Shown here: positions 27,181-35,580 of the stretch, piece by piece
How the letters are laid out: each line of letters begins with the position of its first letter
Numbering within the stretch: position 1 is the stretch's first letter
Source of the DNA: Pseudomonas paracarnis
GTDB taxonomy: Bacteria; Pseudomonadota; Gammaproteobacteria; Pseudomonadales; Pseudomonadaceae
Assembly: GCF_904063055.1 (NCBI RefSeq)
Contig: NZ_CAJFCN010000010.1
Coordinates: forward strand, 1 to 64,000
Direction: 5' to 3'
DNA: 64,000 nt
Position numbers and translations under genes: made by a program
The notes under the pieces: generated by a model
What the model saw: only the letters and a program-made list of their open reading frames with translations
What the model was told of the DNA's origin: nothing
Databases searched by the model: none

Positions 27181-27260
27181 CCTCATCGCAGGCAAGCCAG
27201 CTCCCACATGTGAGGGTATTCACACATCAAGGGTGGGAGCTGGCTTGCCTGCGATGGCGG
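27181..27260. repeat. REP inverted pair
   Basis: Outward-facing arms ATCGCAGGCAAGCC and GGCTTGCCTGCGAT flank a short spacer with TGTGAGG and TCACACA. It lies between the VUT gene and the DUF1289 gene. Confidence 0.83.
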
Positions 27261-27264
27261 CCTG

Positions 27265-27476
27265 TCAGGCGCCAGATTTTCCAGGGGTCATCCACACCAT
27301 CCCACTCGCCACCGCCCGCTCATGGCACAACCCCAGCACCACCCGGCGCTCGGCGTTGTCCATGCGGCTCCAGCGCGTGATTTCATCCACATTGCGCTGG
27401 CAGCCGGTGCAGATATCGTCATCATTCAGTGCGCAAACGCTGACGCAGGGCGAGGCGACCGGTCGTTCAATCGTGC

Positions 27477-27480
<4 letters not shown>
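27265..27480 (-). CDS. DUF1289 domain protein
   Basis: A 71-residue protein with the Cys pattern SPCVSVCALNDDDICTGCQRNVDEITRW, typical of DUF1289 and suggestive of a small metal (Zn or Fe) site. The function is unknown. Its ATG overlaps the TGA of the gamma-carbonic anhydrase-like gene (ATGA), implying translational coupling. Confidence 0.88.
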
Positions 27481-27998
<518 letters not shown>

Positions 27999-28033
27999 GG
28001 TTTTTCCTCACGGCATGCCATTTAAACGATGGC

Positions 28034-28636
28034 TTATAGATTGATGAAGCTCTTGGGCGGATGGTGCAGGCTGATCTTGGCATCGTCATAGAGCAGGTTG
28101 ATCAGCTCGACAATCATGATTGCCGTCAGCCCCCAGATTTTGTATTCACCGAACCGGTAGCTGGGCACATACCAACTGCGGCCCTGGTAATCAATGCGAT
28201 GGGTATGTTCGCGTGGGTCCTGTCGGAAAAAGTCCAAAGGCACGCTGAAAACGGCGGCAATCTCGGCGTCGTTGGCCAGGTATTCGACGTAATCGGGGAC
28301 CACGCCCACATAGGGCGTTACGCGGATGCCGTGCAGGGAAATCAGCGGGCTCAACGGGCCGATGACTTCAACCAGCCCCGGCGGCAGGCCGATTTCTTCT
28401 TCGGCTTCGCGCAAGGCGGTAAAGATCAGGTCCGGGTCTTCGGGGTCGCGGCGCCCGCCGGGAAAGGCCACTTCGCCACCGTGGGTCGACAGGCCGCTGG
28501 CGCGCAGGGTCAGGATCAGCTCGGGTTCGTCACTGCGGGTAATCGGCACCAGCACCGCAGCCTCGGGGAAACGCCCGTCGGTTTCCAGAGTGTGGGGGGT
28601 GTGGTTGCTTACCCGGCGAAGTAGCTCGTCCAGCAT
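28034..28636 (-). CDS. NUDIX hydrolase, coenzyme A pyrophosphatase type
   Basis: A 200-residue NUDIX protein of the NudL/CoAse group. It cleaves CoA or related nucleotides to 4'-phosphopantetheine and ADP. The Nudix box runs from GGRRDPEDPDLIF through TALREAEEEIGLPP. The CoA-pyrophosphatase motif upstream is recognisable around LILTLRASGLSTHGGEVAFPGG. ATG start (MLDELLRRVSNHTPHTLE). It lies 35 bp upstream of the gamma-carbonic anhydrase-like gene on the same strand. Confidence 0.9.
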   Translation of the reverse strand: MLDELLRRVSNHTPHTLETDGRFPEAAVLVPITRSDEPELILTLRASGLSTHGGEVAFPGGRRDPEDPDLIFTALREAEEEIGLPPGLVEVIGPLSPLISLHGIRVTPYVGVVPDYVEYLANDAEIAAVFSVPLDFFRQDPREHTHRIDYQGRSWYVPSYRFGEYKIWGLTAIMIVELINLLYDDAKISLHHPPKSFINL

Positions 28637-28783
28637 GAGTCATCTCGGTCTGTTGGCTACCTTGCATCATGCACCAAAGCGTGCGAGCGCCCAACCCCAA
28701 AACCGCAGCGCTGTCGCGAAACGACAACTTGCAGGAACGCCCGGCACCGAGCCAAGATGTGCCCATTGTCCAGGAACCCCAGC

Positions 28784-29332
28784 ATGAATTTCTGCAGCCA
28801 GTGCGGCAAACCGGTAACCCAACGCATTCCCGAAGGCGACGCACGCCTGCGCTATGTATGCGACCACTGCTCGACCATTCATTACCAGAACCCCAATATC
28901 GTCGCCGGTACCGTGCCGGTATGGGGCGACCAAGTGCTGCTGTGCCGCCGCGCCATTGAGCCACGCCTGGGTTACTGGACCCTGCCCGCAGGCTTTATGG
29001 AAAATGGCGAGACCGTCGAACAGGCCGCCATGCGTGAAACCCTGGAAGAAGCCTGCGCCCGGGTGCGCAACCTGAGCATCTATACCCTGATCAACGTGCC
29101 GCACATCAGCCAGGTGCATATCTTCTACCGCGCCGAACTGATCGACCTGGACTTCGCAGCTGGCCAGGAGAGCCTGGAAGTGAGGCTGTTCGACGAAGCC
29201 GACATCCCTTGGTCCGAGCTGGCTTTCCGCACGGTCGGGCGTACCTTAGAATGCTTCTTCGCTGACCGTCGCCAACAGGCGTACCCGGTACGTAGCGAAT
29301 CTGTGCCACCGCTGTCCAAGCCCGCCCAATAA
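28784..29332 (+). CDS. NUDIX hydrolase with N-terminal zinc ribbon
   Basis: A 182-residue protein. A four-Cys zinc ribbon (FCSQCGKPV ... YVCDHCSTIHYQNP) precedes a NUDIX domain with the box GFMENGETVEQAAMRETLEEACARV. The ribbon plus HYQNPNIVAGTV resembles the NudC (NADH pyrophosphatase) and YjaD group, but the NudC-specific downstream motif is absent, so the substrate is unknown. I chose the ATG at 28784 because CAGGA stands 8 bases upstream and the ribbon starts right after. Confidence 0.88.
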   Translation: MNFCSQCGKPVTQRIPEGDARLRYVCDHCSTIHYQNPNIVAGTVPVWGDQVLLCRRAIEPRLGYWTLPAGFMENGETVEQAAMRETLEEACARVRNLSIYTLINVPHISQVHIFYRAELIDLDFAAGQESLEVRLFDEADIPWSELAFRTVGRTLECFFADRRQQAYPVRSESVPPLSKPAQ

Positions 29333-29368
29333 CAAGCCGGCCAATGTCGCCAAAGGGATACCGTTTCA

Positions 29369-29872
29369 ATGCGTTGGTTGCTTGCTCTGATCTGCCTGTC
29401 GTTCGCCACGCTGTCCCCGGCCTCCACGGTGCAAACCCTTGGCGGTAAAACGGTCGAGAAAGTCCTGGTACTCAAGTCCGCCCACCAGCTGCAGTTGATC
29501 AACGACGGCAAGCCGTTCAAAACCTACCGCATTTCCCTGGGCAAGAACCCCAAGGGCCACAAGCTGATCGAAGGCGACCGCCGCACACCCGAAGGCCTCT
29601 ACTGGATCGACTGGCGCAAGACCAGCGACCGCTTCAACCTGGCCATGCACATTTCCTACCCGAACATCAGCGACGCCGCCCGCGCCCGCCGCGAAGGCGT
29701 GAAGCCAGGCAGCATGATCATGATCCACGGCACCCCCGACACCGAAGACTACCCGGAACAGTGGTTCCACACCCTGGACTGGACCGACGGCTGCATCGGC
29801 ATGCGCAATGTGGATATGCGCGAAGTGTGGAATCTGGTCAAAGACGGCACCCTCATCGAGATTCGGCCGTAA
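29369..29872 (+). CDS. L,D-transpeptidase family protein (YkuD domain)
   Basis: A 167-residue exported protein with a signal peptide (MRWLLALICLSFATLSPAS) and a YkuD domain resembling YafK/DpaA. The catalytic block is visible as MIMIHGTPD and, near the C-terminus, WTDGCIGMRNVDM with the catalytic Cys in DGCIGM. L,D-transpeptidases cross-link peptidoglycan or anchor Braun lipoprotein. The YafK branch can instead cleave that link. ATG with AAGGGA upstream. It is probably co-transcribed with the preceding NUDIX gene. Confidence 0.88.
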   Translation: MRWLLALICLSFATLSPASTVQTLGGKTVEKVLVLKSAHQLQLINDGKPFKTYRISLGKNPKGHKLIEGDRRTPEGLYWIDWRKTSDRFNLAMHISYPNISDAARARREGVKPGSMIMIHGTPDTEDYPEQWFHTLDWTDGCIGMRNVDMREVWNLVKDGTLIEIRP

Positions 29873-30134
29873 TCGCGTGCCGTTCGTAAAATAATTCGAA
29901 AATAATTCCTGCCCCAGGCAGCGCCTGCCGGTGAATACCAGTTCACCGCGCGGGACCCTGCACCTGTGCGCGCCACAAAGACCTCTCTAATACCACTTGA
30001 CCCCAAGCCCCATTAAAGCGCCCTGAAACCGGGATTCGCACCGTTTTGGTAGCATTGACATGGTATTTAAGTGGTATTAGTTTTCGGCCATTACCGGGCG
30101 ACAACACTCCAATAACGCATCGGAAACCTGACAG
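29873..30134. promoter_or_regulatory. Regulatory region of the nag operon
   Basis: A 262-bp gap holds a far half-site TAATACCACTT (29988-29998), its inverse AAGTGGTATTA (30069-30079) and a second TGGTATT (30061-30067). TTGACA (30055-30060), a 17-bp spacer and TAGTTT (30078-30083) form a sigma-70 promoter whose spacer is occupied by the two direct TGGTATT boxes, 11 bp apart. This fits repression by the adjacent GntR/HutC-type regulator. The operator role is inferred. Confidence 0.6.
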
Positions 30135-30893
30135 ATGAACCCCATCCTGGCCCTGCGCCCCGACGATAAGCAATCCACGCCGCTGTACCTGCAACTGGCC
30201 CGCAGCCTTGAAGCAGCGATCCATGCCGGCCAGTGGAAATCCGAACAGGCCCTGCCTTCGGAACGCGCCCTCAGCGAGCAACTGAGCATCTCGCGGGTCA
30301 CCGCCCGTAAAGCGTTGGAAGTGTTGTTGGCTCAAGGCCTGATCCGTCGCAGCCAAGGCTCCGGCACCTTCATCACGCCGCGCCTGGAACAACCCTTGTC
30401 ACGCCTGTCGGGGTTCAGCGAAATGCTGCGGCTCAAGGGGTTTGTGCCCACGTCTCAGTGGTTGGAGCGCGACATCACCCCGCCGACCCATGAAGAACTG
30501 ATCCGCCTGGGCCTGTCGCCCACCGACAAAGTGGCGCGCCTCAAGCGACTGCGCAAAGCCGATGACACGGTGATGGCGATTGAAATGACCGCCATGCCGG
30601 CCTCGGTGTTGCCCCATCCCCAGGCCATCGGCAATTCGTTGTACGAATACCTGGAAAGCATCGGCAAGCCCATCGTGCGCGCCTTGCAGCATATCCAGGC
30701 GATCAATGCCTCGGATGAGTTCGCCGCGCTGGTCGGCATCGCCCCCGGCACCGCCATGCTGCTGATGACCCGCGTGGGCTATACCGCCGATAACACGCCG
30801 ATTGAAATCACCGACACCTACTGCCGCAACGATTACTACGACTTTGTCGCAGAACTGCGCCGCCATGATTATTCCGCCGAATTGCGAACTTAG
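30135..30893 (+). CDS. nagR: GntR/HutC-family regulator of GlcNAc use
   Basis: A 252-residue regulator. The N-terminal winged helix (about 10-80) has PLYLQLARSLEAAIHAGQW and the recognition block LPSERALSEQLSISRVTARKALEVLLAQGLI. A UTRA effector domain (about 95-245, TPIEITDTYCRNDYYDFVAEL) is expected to bind GlcNAc-6-P or GlcN-6-P. It heads the nag operon and likely represses it from the TGGTATT sites upstream. ATG start with weak Shine-Dalgarno. The nagA ATG follows 11 bp after its stop. Confidence 0.9.
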   Translation: MNPILALRPDDKQSTPLYLQLARSLEAAIHAGQWKSEQALPSERALSEQLSISRVTARKALEVLLAQGLIRRSQGSGTFITPRLEQPLSRLSGFSEMLRLKGFVPTSQWLERDITPPTHEELIRLGLSPTDKVARLKRLRKADDTVMAIEMTAMPASVLPHPQAIGNSLYEYLESIGKPIVRALQHIQAINASDEFAALVGIAPGTAMLLMTRVGYTADNTPIEITDTYCRNDYYDFVAELRRHDYSAELRT

Positions 30894-30903
30894 AGAACTG
30901 CCC

Positions 30904-32010
30904 ATGACTGAAGACAATATCCTCACGCCCAGCGGCTGGATGCGTGGTCGCCTGGTGCACGAGCACGGCAAGGTTGTCGCCATTGACGGCACGCCGTGCG
31001 ACCCGGCCGACAACGACCTGCCCTACCTGCTGCCGGGCTTTATCGACCTGCATGTGCATGGCGGTGGCGGCGCGGACATCATGGAAGGTGCGGGCGCCTT
31101 CGAGACCATTACCCGTACCCACGTGCGTTTTGGCACCACCTCGCTGCTGGCCACCACCATGACGGCGCCGGTGGAAGAAATCTCCCGCGTGCTTGGTGAG
31201 CTCGGCACGTTCTGCGAACAGCGCCCAGCCGGCAGCGCCCGCGTACTCGGCGTGCACCTGGAAGGCCCCTACATCAATCCGGGCAAACTCGGCGCCCAAC
31301 CCAACTTCGCCCACACCGCGTTGATGCAGGAAGTGGAAGCCTACCTGCGCCTGGCGCCGATCCGGGTGATCACCATCGCCCCGGAAATCGCCGGCCACGA
31401 CGGCCTGATCCGCGCCCTCAGCGAACGCGGCGTGCGCATGCAGATCGGCCATACCCTGGGCAGCTATGAAGAAGGCGTTGCCGCCCTGGCCGCTGGCGCC
31501 ACCAGTTTCACCCACTTGTACAACGCCATGAGCCCGCTGCATCACCGCGAACCCGGCATCGTCGGCGCCGCGCTGGCCCACGCCCAGTACGCCGAGCTGA
31601 TCCCGGACTTGCTGCATGTGCACCCTGGCGCCATGCGCGTGGCGTTGCGCTCGATTCCCTGCCTGTATTGCGTCACCGACTCCACCGCCGCCGCCGGCAT
31701 GCCCGACGGCGAGTACAAGCTGGGCAGCCACACCGTGACCAAATGCCTGGGCGGCGTGCGCCTGGCCGATGGCACCCTGGCCGGCAGCACCCTGACCATG
31801 GACCAGGCGCTGCGCAACCTGGTGAAAATCGGCCTGCCCATCAGTGAAGCCTCACAACGCCTGTCGCAATTTCCTGCGGACTACCTGGGCTTGCAAGAAC
31901 GCGGCCGCCTGCAACCGGGCAGCTTTGCCGACTGCGTGCGCCTGGACCGCTCCCTGACACTCACCGACGTAATGGTCGAAGGAGACACCATTGACTTCAA
32001 AAATGCTTGA
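30904..32010 (+). CDS. nagA: N-acetylglucosamine-6-phosphate deacetylase
   Basis: A 368-residue amidohydrolase that removes acetate from GlcNAc-6-P to give GlcN-6-P. Metal and substrate motifs are all present: PGFIDLHVHGGGGADIMEG, GVHLEGPYINPGKLGAQ, MQIGHTLGSYEEG, SFTHLYNAMSPLHHREPGIVG and the catalytic Asp in CVTDSTAAAGMPDGEY. I chose the ATG at 30904. The longer frame would run back into nagR. The stop overlaps the start of the next gene. Confidence 0.96.
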   Translation: MTEDNILTPSGWMRGRLVHEHGKVVAIDGTPCDPADNDLPYLLPGFIDLHVHGGGGADIMEGAGAFETITRTHVRFGTTSLLATTMTAPVEEISRVLGELGTFCEQRPAGSARVLGVHLEGPYINPGKLGAQPNFAHTALMQEVEAYLRLAPIRVITIAPEIAGHDGLIRALSERGVRMQIGHTLGSYEEGVAALAAGATSFTHLYNAMSPLHHREPGIVGAALAHAQYAELIPDLLHVHPGAMRVALRSIPCLYCVTDSTAAAGMPDGEYKLGSHTVTKCLGGVRLADGTLAGSTLTMDQALRNLVKIGLPISEASQRLSQFPADYLGLQERGRLQPGSFADCVRLDRSLTLTDVMVEGDTIDFKNA

Positions 32011-33013
32011 AGAGGCCCTGGCCTCCTGCGACGCCGTCGCGGCCCAACTGCAACGCCTGGACCCGATGCTGGAAGAAATCGCCGGCCGCCTGCGCCGCCA
32101 GCCACCACAGGTGGCGATGACCATCGCCCGCGGCAGCTCCGACCATGCCGCCAGCTACTTCGCCTACCTGGCCATGCAACACGTGGGCATACCGGTGGCG
32201 TCGCTGCCAATGTCGGTGGTGACCCTGTTGCAGGCGCCGATGAAAGTCAGCGGCCAAGTGGCGTTTGGTTTCTCCCAATCTGGGCAGAGCCCGGACCTGG
32301 TCAACAGCCTGCGCCTGCTACGCAAGCGGGGTGCCTTGAGCATCTCGATGGTCAACGCCGAAGACTCACCGCTGGAAGCCGCGTGTGAATTTCATGTGCC
32401 GCTGTGCGCCGGGCCGGAACTCAGCGTGGCCGCCACCAAGAGCTTCATCGCCACCCTGAGCGCCAGTGCACAGTTGGTCGGCCACTGGAATCAAGAAGCC
32501 GACTTGCTGCAAGCCTGTCAGGCCTTGCCCGAGGGCCTGCGTGACGCCGCCAGACAGGATTGGCACCTGGCCGTCGACGCCCTCAAAGGCAGCCAGCGCT
32601 TGATGGTGATCGGCCGTGGCGCCGGGTTTGCCATCGCCCAGGAAGCCGCGCTCAAGCTCAAGGAAACCTCGGCGATCCAGGCCGAAGCGTTCAGCAGCGC
32701 CGAAGTGCGCCACGGGCCGATGGCCTTGATCGACGAGAACTACCCTCTGCTGGTGTTCGCCCCACGCGGCGCCGAGCAGGCCGGCCTGCTGAGCCTGGCC
32801 GCCGACATGCGCCAACGCGGCGCCCGCGTGTTGCTGGCCGCGCCGGACGATATCGCCGAACGCGACCTGACGCTGAGCCGCGCCGAACACCCGAGCCTGG
32901 ACCCGATCCTGGCGATCCAGAGCTTCTACGTGATGGCCGCAGGCCTGGCGCAGGCACGGGGCATGGACCCGGACCAGCCGCGCCACCTGAGCAAAGTCAC
33001 CCGCACGCACTAA
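31991..33013 (+). CDS. SIS-domain GlcN-6-P deaminase (NagB-II / GlmS-like)
   Basis: A 340-residue protein with two SIS (sugar isomerase) domains and no glutaminase domain. First domain: TIARGSSDHAASYFAYLAM and GFSQSGQSPDLV. Second domain: VIGRGAGFAIAQEAALKLKETSAIQAEAFSSAEVRHGPMALI. Within nag clusters this is the non-orthologous deaminase NagB-II, which turns GlcN-6-P into fructose-6-P and ammonia. No classical NagB is present here, which supports that role. The TTG at 31991 has GGAG 6 bases upstream and overlaps nagA by 20 bp. The ATG at 32003 is the alternative. Confidence 0.9.
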   Translation: MTSKMLEEALASCDAVAAQLQRLDPMLEEIAGRLRRQPPQVAMTIARGSSDHAASYFAYLAMQHVGIPVASLPMSVVTLLQAPMKVSGQVAFGFSQSGQSPDLVNSLRLLRKRGALSISMVNAEDSPLEAACEFHVPLCAGPELSVAATKSFIATLSASAQLVGHWNQEADLLQACQALPEGLRDAARQDWHLAVDALKGSQRLMVIGRGAGFAIAQEAALKLKETSAIQAEAFSSAEVRHGPMALIDENYPLLVFAPRGAEQAGLLSLAADMRQRGARVLLAAPDDIAERDLTLSRAEHPSLDPILAIQSFYVMAAGLAQARGMDPDQPRHLSKVTRTH

Positions 33014-33028
33014 AGCGGCGTTTTCCTG

Positions 33029-35554
33029 ATGAGTACCGTGCCCATGCCCAACAACAATAATCCATTGACCCTTAGCGCCCCCTTGAGTGGGCCGGTGCTG
33101 GCCCTGAACCGCGTCCCCGACGAAGTGTTCGCCAGCGGCGCCATGGGCGACGGTATCGCTATCGACCCGCTGAACGACTGCCTGCAGGCGCCCTGTGACG
33201 GCGTGATCATCCACGTCGCCCGCACCGGGCACGCCCTGACCATCCGCGCTGATAACGGTGCCGAAGTACTGATGCATGTGGGCATCGACACCGTGGAACT
33301 CAATGGCGAAGGCTTTGCCTTGCTGGTGAAGGAAGGCGCACGGGTGAGCGAGGGTCAGCCGTTGGTGCAGTTTGATCTAGACCGCATTGCGCGCCAGTGC
33401 AAGAGCCTGGTGAGCTTGATCATCCTGACCAACAGTGAGCGCTTTGAGCTGCAACCGATTGCAGGCAAGACGGTGAAGGTCGGTGACGCGCTGATGCGGA
33501 TTGCCGTGCGCACATCCGCACCGGTTAACACCGCTGTGGATAACTCGGACGCGCAAGTGAGCGCTACAGTGCGCATCACACACCGTGGCGGATTGCATGC
33601 ACGCCCTGCTGCACTGATCCGCAAGACTGCTCAGGGTTTCAGCAGCCAGTCACAGCTGCACTTCGGTGATAAGACGGCGGCTTGCGACAGCTTGATCGGC
33701 CTGATGGGGCTGGGTATTGGTGAAGGTGACGAGGTACGGGTGAGCTGTCGCGGCAAGGATGGCGAGGCGGCGTTACAGGCATTGGTCGCCGCGCTGTCCG
33801 TGGCGATCCACGAGGAACACCACACGCCGGTCGCCGCCACACCACGCCGGGCGAATACCGAAGCCAATGTGCTGCAAGGCGTCTGCGCCGCTCCGGGCTT
33901 GGTATGTGGGCCGCTGTTCCGCCTGGCGGGCATCGAGTTGCCGGAAGACACCGACACCCATAACGTCGACGAACAACTGCAACGACTGGATGTGGCTCTT
34001 GAGCAAGTGCGTGGCGAAATCCGCAACACTCTGGAACTGGCCCGCCAACGCAAGAACGTCGAAGAAGAGGAGATCTTCGCCGCGCACCTCGCCCTGCTGG
34101 AAGACCCGACGTTACTCGACGCCGCCAGCGCAACCATCGAACAGGGCAGCGCCGCCACCCACGCCTGGCGGGATGCGATCCAGGCCCAGTGCGCCGTGCT
34201 GCTGGCATTGGGCAAGCCACTGTTTGCCGAGCGCGCCAACGACCTGCGCGACCTGCAACAACGGGTGCTAAGGGCGTTGCTGGGTGAAGCCTGGCATTTC
34301 GAATTGCCGGCGGGGGCGATTGTCAGTGCCCATGAGCTGACACCTTCGGACCTCCTGCAATTGAGCGCGCAACAGGCTGCGGGCATCTGCATGGCCGAAG
34401 GCGGTGCGACCTCCCATGTGGCGATTCTGGCCCGGGGCAAAGGCCTGCCATGTCTCGTCGCCCTGGGCAATGAAGTGCTCGACGTACCCCAAGGCCAACG
34501 GGTGGTGCTCGATGCCGCCAACGGCCGCCTGGAACTGGCCCCCAGCGAAGCGCGCCACGCCGAAGTTCACCAGATTCGCGAAACACAGAAGTTGCGACGC
34601 CAGCAGCAACAGGTCCAAGCCCGGCAATCGGCGAACACCACTGACGGCGTGACGGTTGAAGTCGCGGCGAATGTCGCCTCCAGCGCCGAAGCCCAAGTGG
34701 CGTTTGACAACGGCGCCGACGGCGTCGGCCTGCTGCGCACCGAATTCCTCTTCGTCGACCGTCGCACCGCGCCGGATGAGCAAGAACAGCGCCAGGCTTA
34801 TCAGGCCGTGCTGGATGCCATGGGCGACAAGTCGGTGATCATCCGCACCATCGATGTGGGCGGCGACAAGCAGCTCGACTACCTGCCGCTGCCCGTCGAG
34901 GCCAACCCGGTACTGGGCCTGCGCGGTATTCGCATGGCTCAGGTACGCCCGGAACTGCTCGACCAGCAACTGCGCGCCCTGCTGCAAGTTACCCCGCTGG
35001 CGCGTTGCCGCATCCTGCTGCCGATGGTCAGCGAGGTGGATGAACTGCTGCAGATCCGCCAGCGCCTGGATGAACTGTGCGCGGAGTTGGAGCTGACACA
35101 ACGCCCCGAACTGGGCGTGATGATTGAAGTGCCCGCCGCCGCGCTGATGGCTGAACAGTTGGCTGAACACGCGGACTTTTTGTCCATCGGCACCAATGAC
35201 CTGTCCCAGTACACCCTGGCCATGGACCGCGACCACGCAGGCTTGGCCGCCCGTGTTGACGCGCTGCACCCGGCGCTGCTGCGGCTGATCGCCCAGACCT
35301 GCGCCGGTGCGGCGAAACACGGCCGTTGGGTCGGCGTGTGCGGTGCCCTGGCGTCGGACCCGCTGGCCACGCCAGTACTGGTTGGCCTGGGAGTCACCGA
35401 GCTGTCGGTAAGCCCGCCGCAGATCGGCGAAATCAAGGACCGCGTCCGCCACCTGGACGCGGCGCAATGTCGGCAACGGAGCCTTGAGCTGCTCGACCTG
35501 AGCAGCGCCAAGGCCGTTCGCCAAGCCTGTCAACACCACTGGCCGCTGAGCTGA
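33029..35554 (+). CDS. nagF: PTS multiphosphoryl transfer protein EIIA-HPr-EI for GlcNAc
   Basis: An 841-residue fused phosphotransfer protein. EIIA(Glc-type), residues about 12-150, has H68 (TGHALT) and phospho-H83 (LMHVGIDTV). HPr (about 172-260) has RGGLHARPAALIRKTAQGF. Enzyme I (about 275-835) has the phospho-His in EGGATSHVAILARGKGLP, RTEFLFVDR, and DFLSIGTNDLSQYTLAMDRDH. It passes phosphate from PEP to the NagE EIIB domain, so GlcNAc uptake does not need separate EI or HPr proteins. It lies 15 bp after nagB-II and 26 bp before nagE. Confidence 0.95.
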   Translation: MSTVPMPNNNNPLTLSAPLSGPVLALNRVPDEVFASGAMGDGIAIDPLNDCLQAPCDGVIIHVARTGHALTIRADNGAEVLMHVGIDTVELNGEGFALLVKEGARVSEGQPLVQFDLDRIARQCKSLVSLIILTNSERFELQPIAGKTVKVGDALMRIAVRTSAPVNTAVDNSDAQVSATVRITHRGGLHARPAALIRKTAQGFSSQSQLHFGDKTAACDSLIGLMGLGIGEGDEVRVSCRGKDGEAALQALVAALSVAIHEEHHTPVAATPRRANTEANVLQGVCAAPGLVCGPLFRLAGIELPEDTDTHNVDEQLQRLDVALEQVRGEIRNTLELARQRKNVEEEEIFAAHLALLEDPTLLDAASATIEQGSAATHAWRDAIQAQCAVLLALGKPLFAERANDLRDLQQRVLRALLGEAWHFELPAGAIVSAHELTPSDLLQLSAQQAAGICMAEGGATSHVAILARGKGLPCLVALGNEVLDVPQGQRVVLDAANGRLELAPSEARHAEVHQIRETQKLRRQQQQVQARQSANTTDGVTVEVAANVASSAEAQVAFDNGADGVGLLRTEFLFVDRRTAPDEQEQRQAYQAVLDAMGDKSVIIRTIDVGGDKQLDYLPLPVEANPVLGLRGIRMAQVRPELLDQQLRALLQVTPLARCRILLPMVSEVDELLQIRQRLDELCAELELTQRPELGVMIEVPAAALMAEQLAEHADFLSIGTNDLSQYTLAMDRDHAGLAARVDALHPALLRLIAQTCAGAAKHGRWVGVCGALASDPLATPVLVGLGVTELSVSPPQIGEIKDRVRHLDAAQCRQRSLELLDLSSAKAVRQACQHHWPLS

Positions 35555-35580
35555 AAACAACAAGAATAGGGAGACACGCC

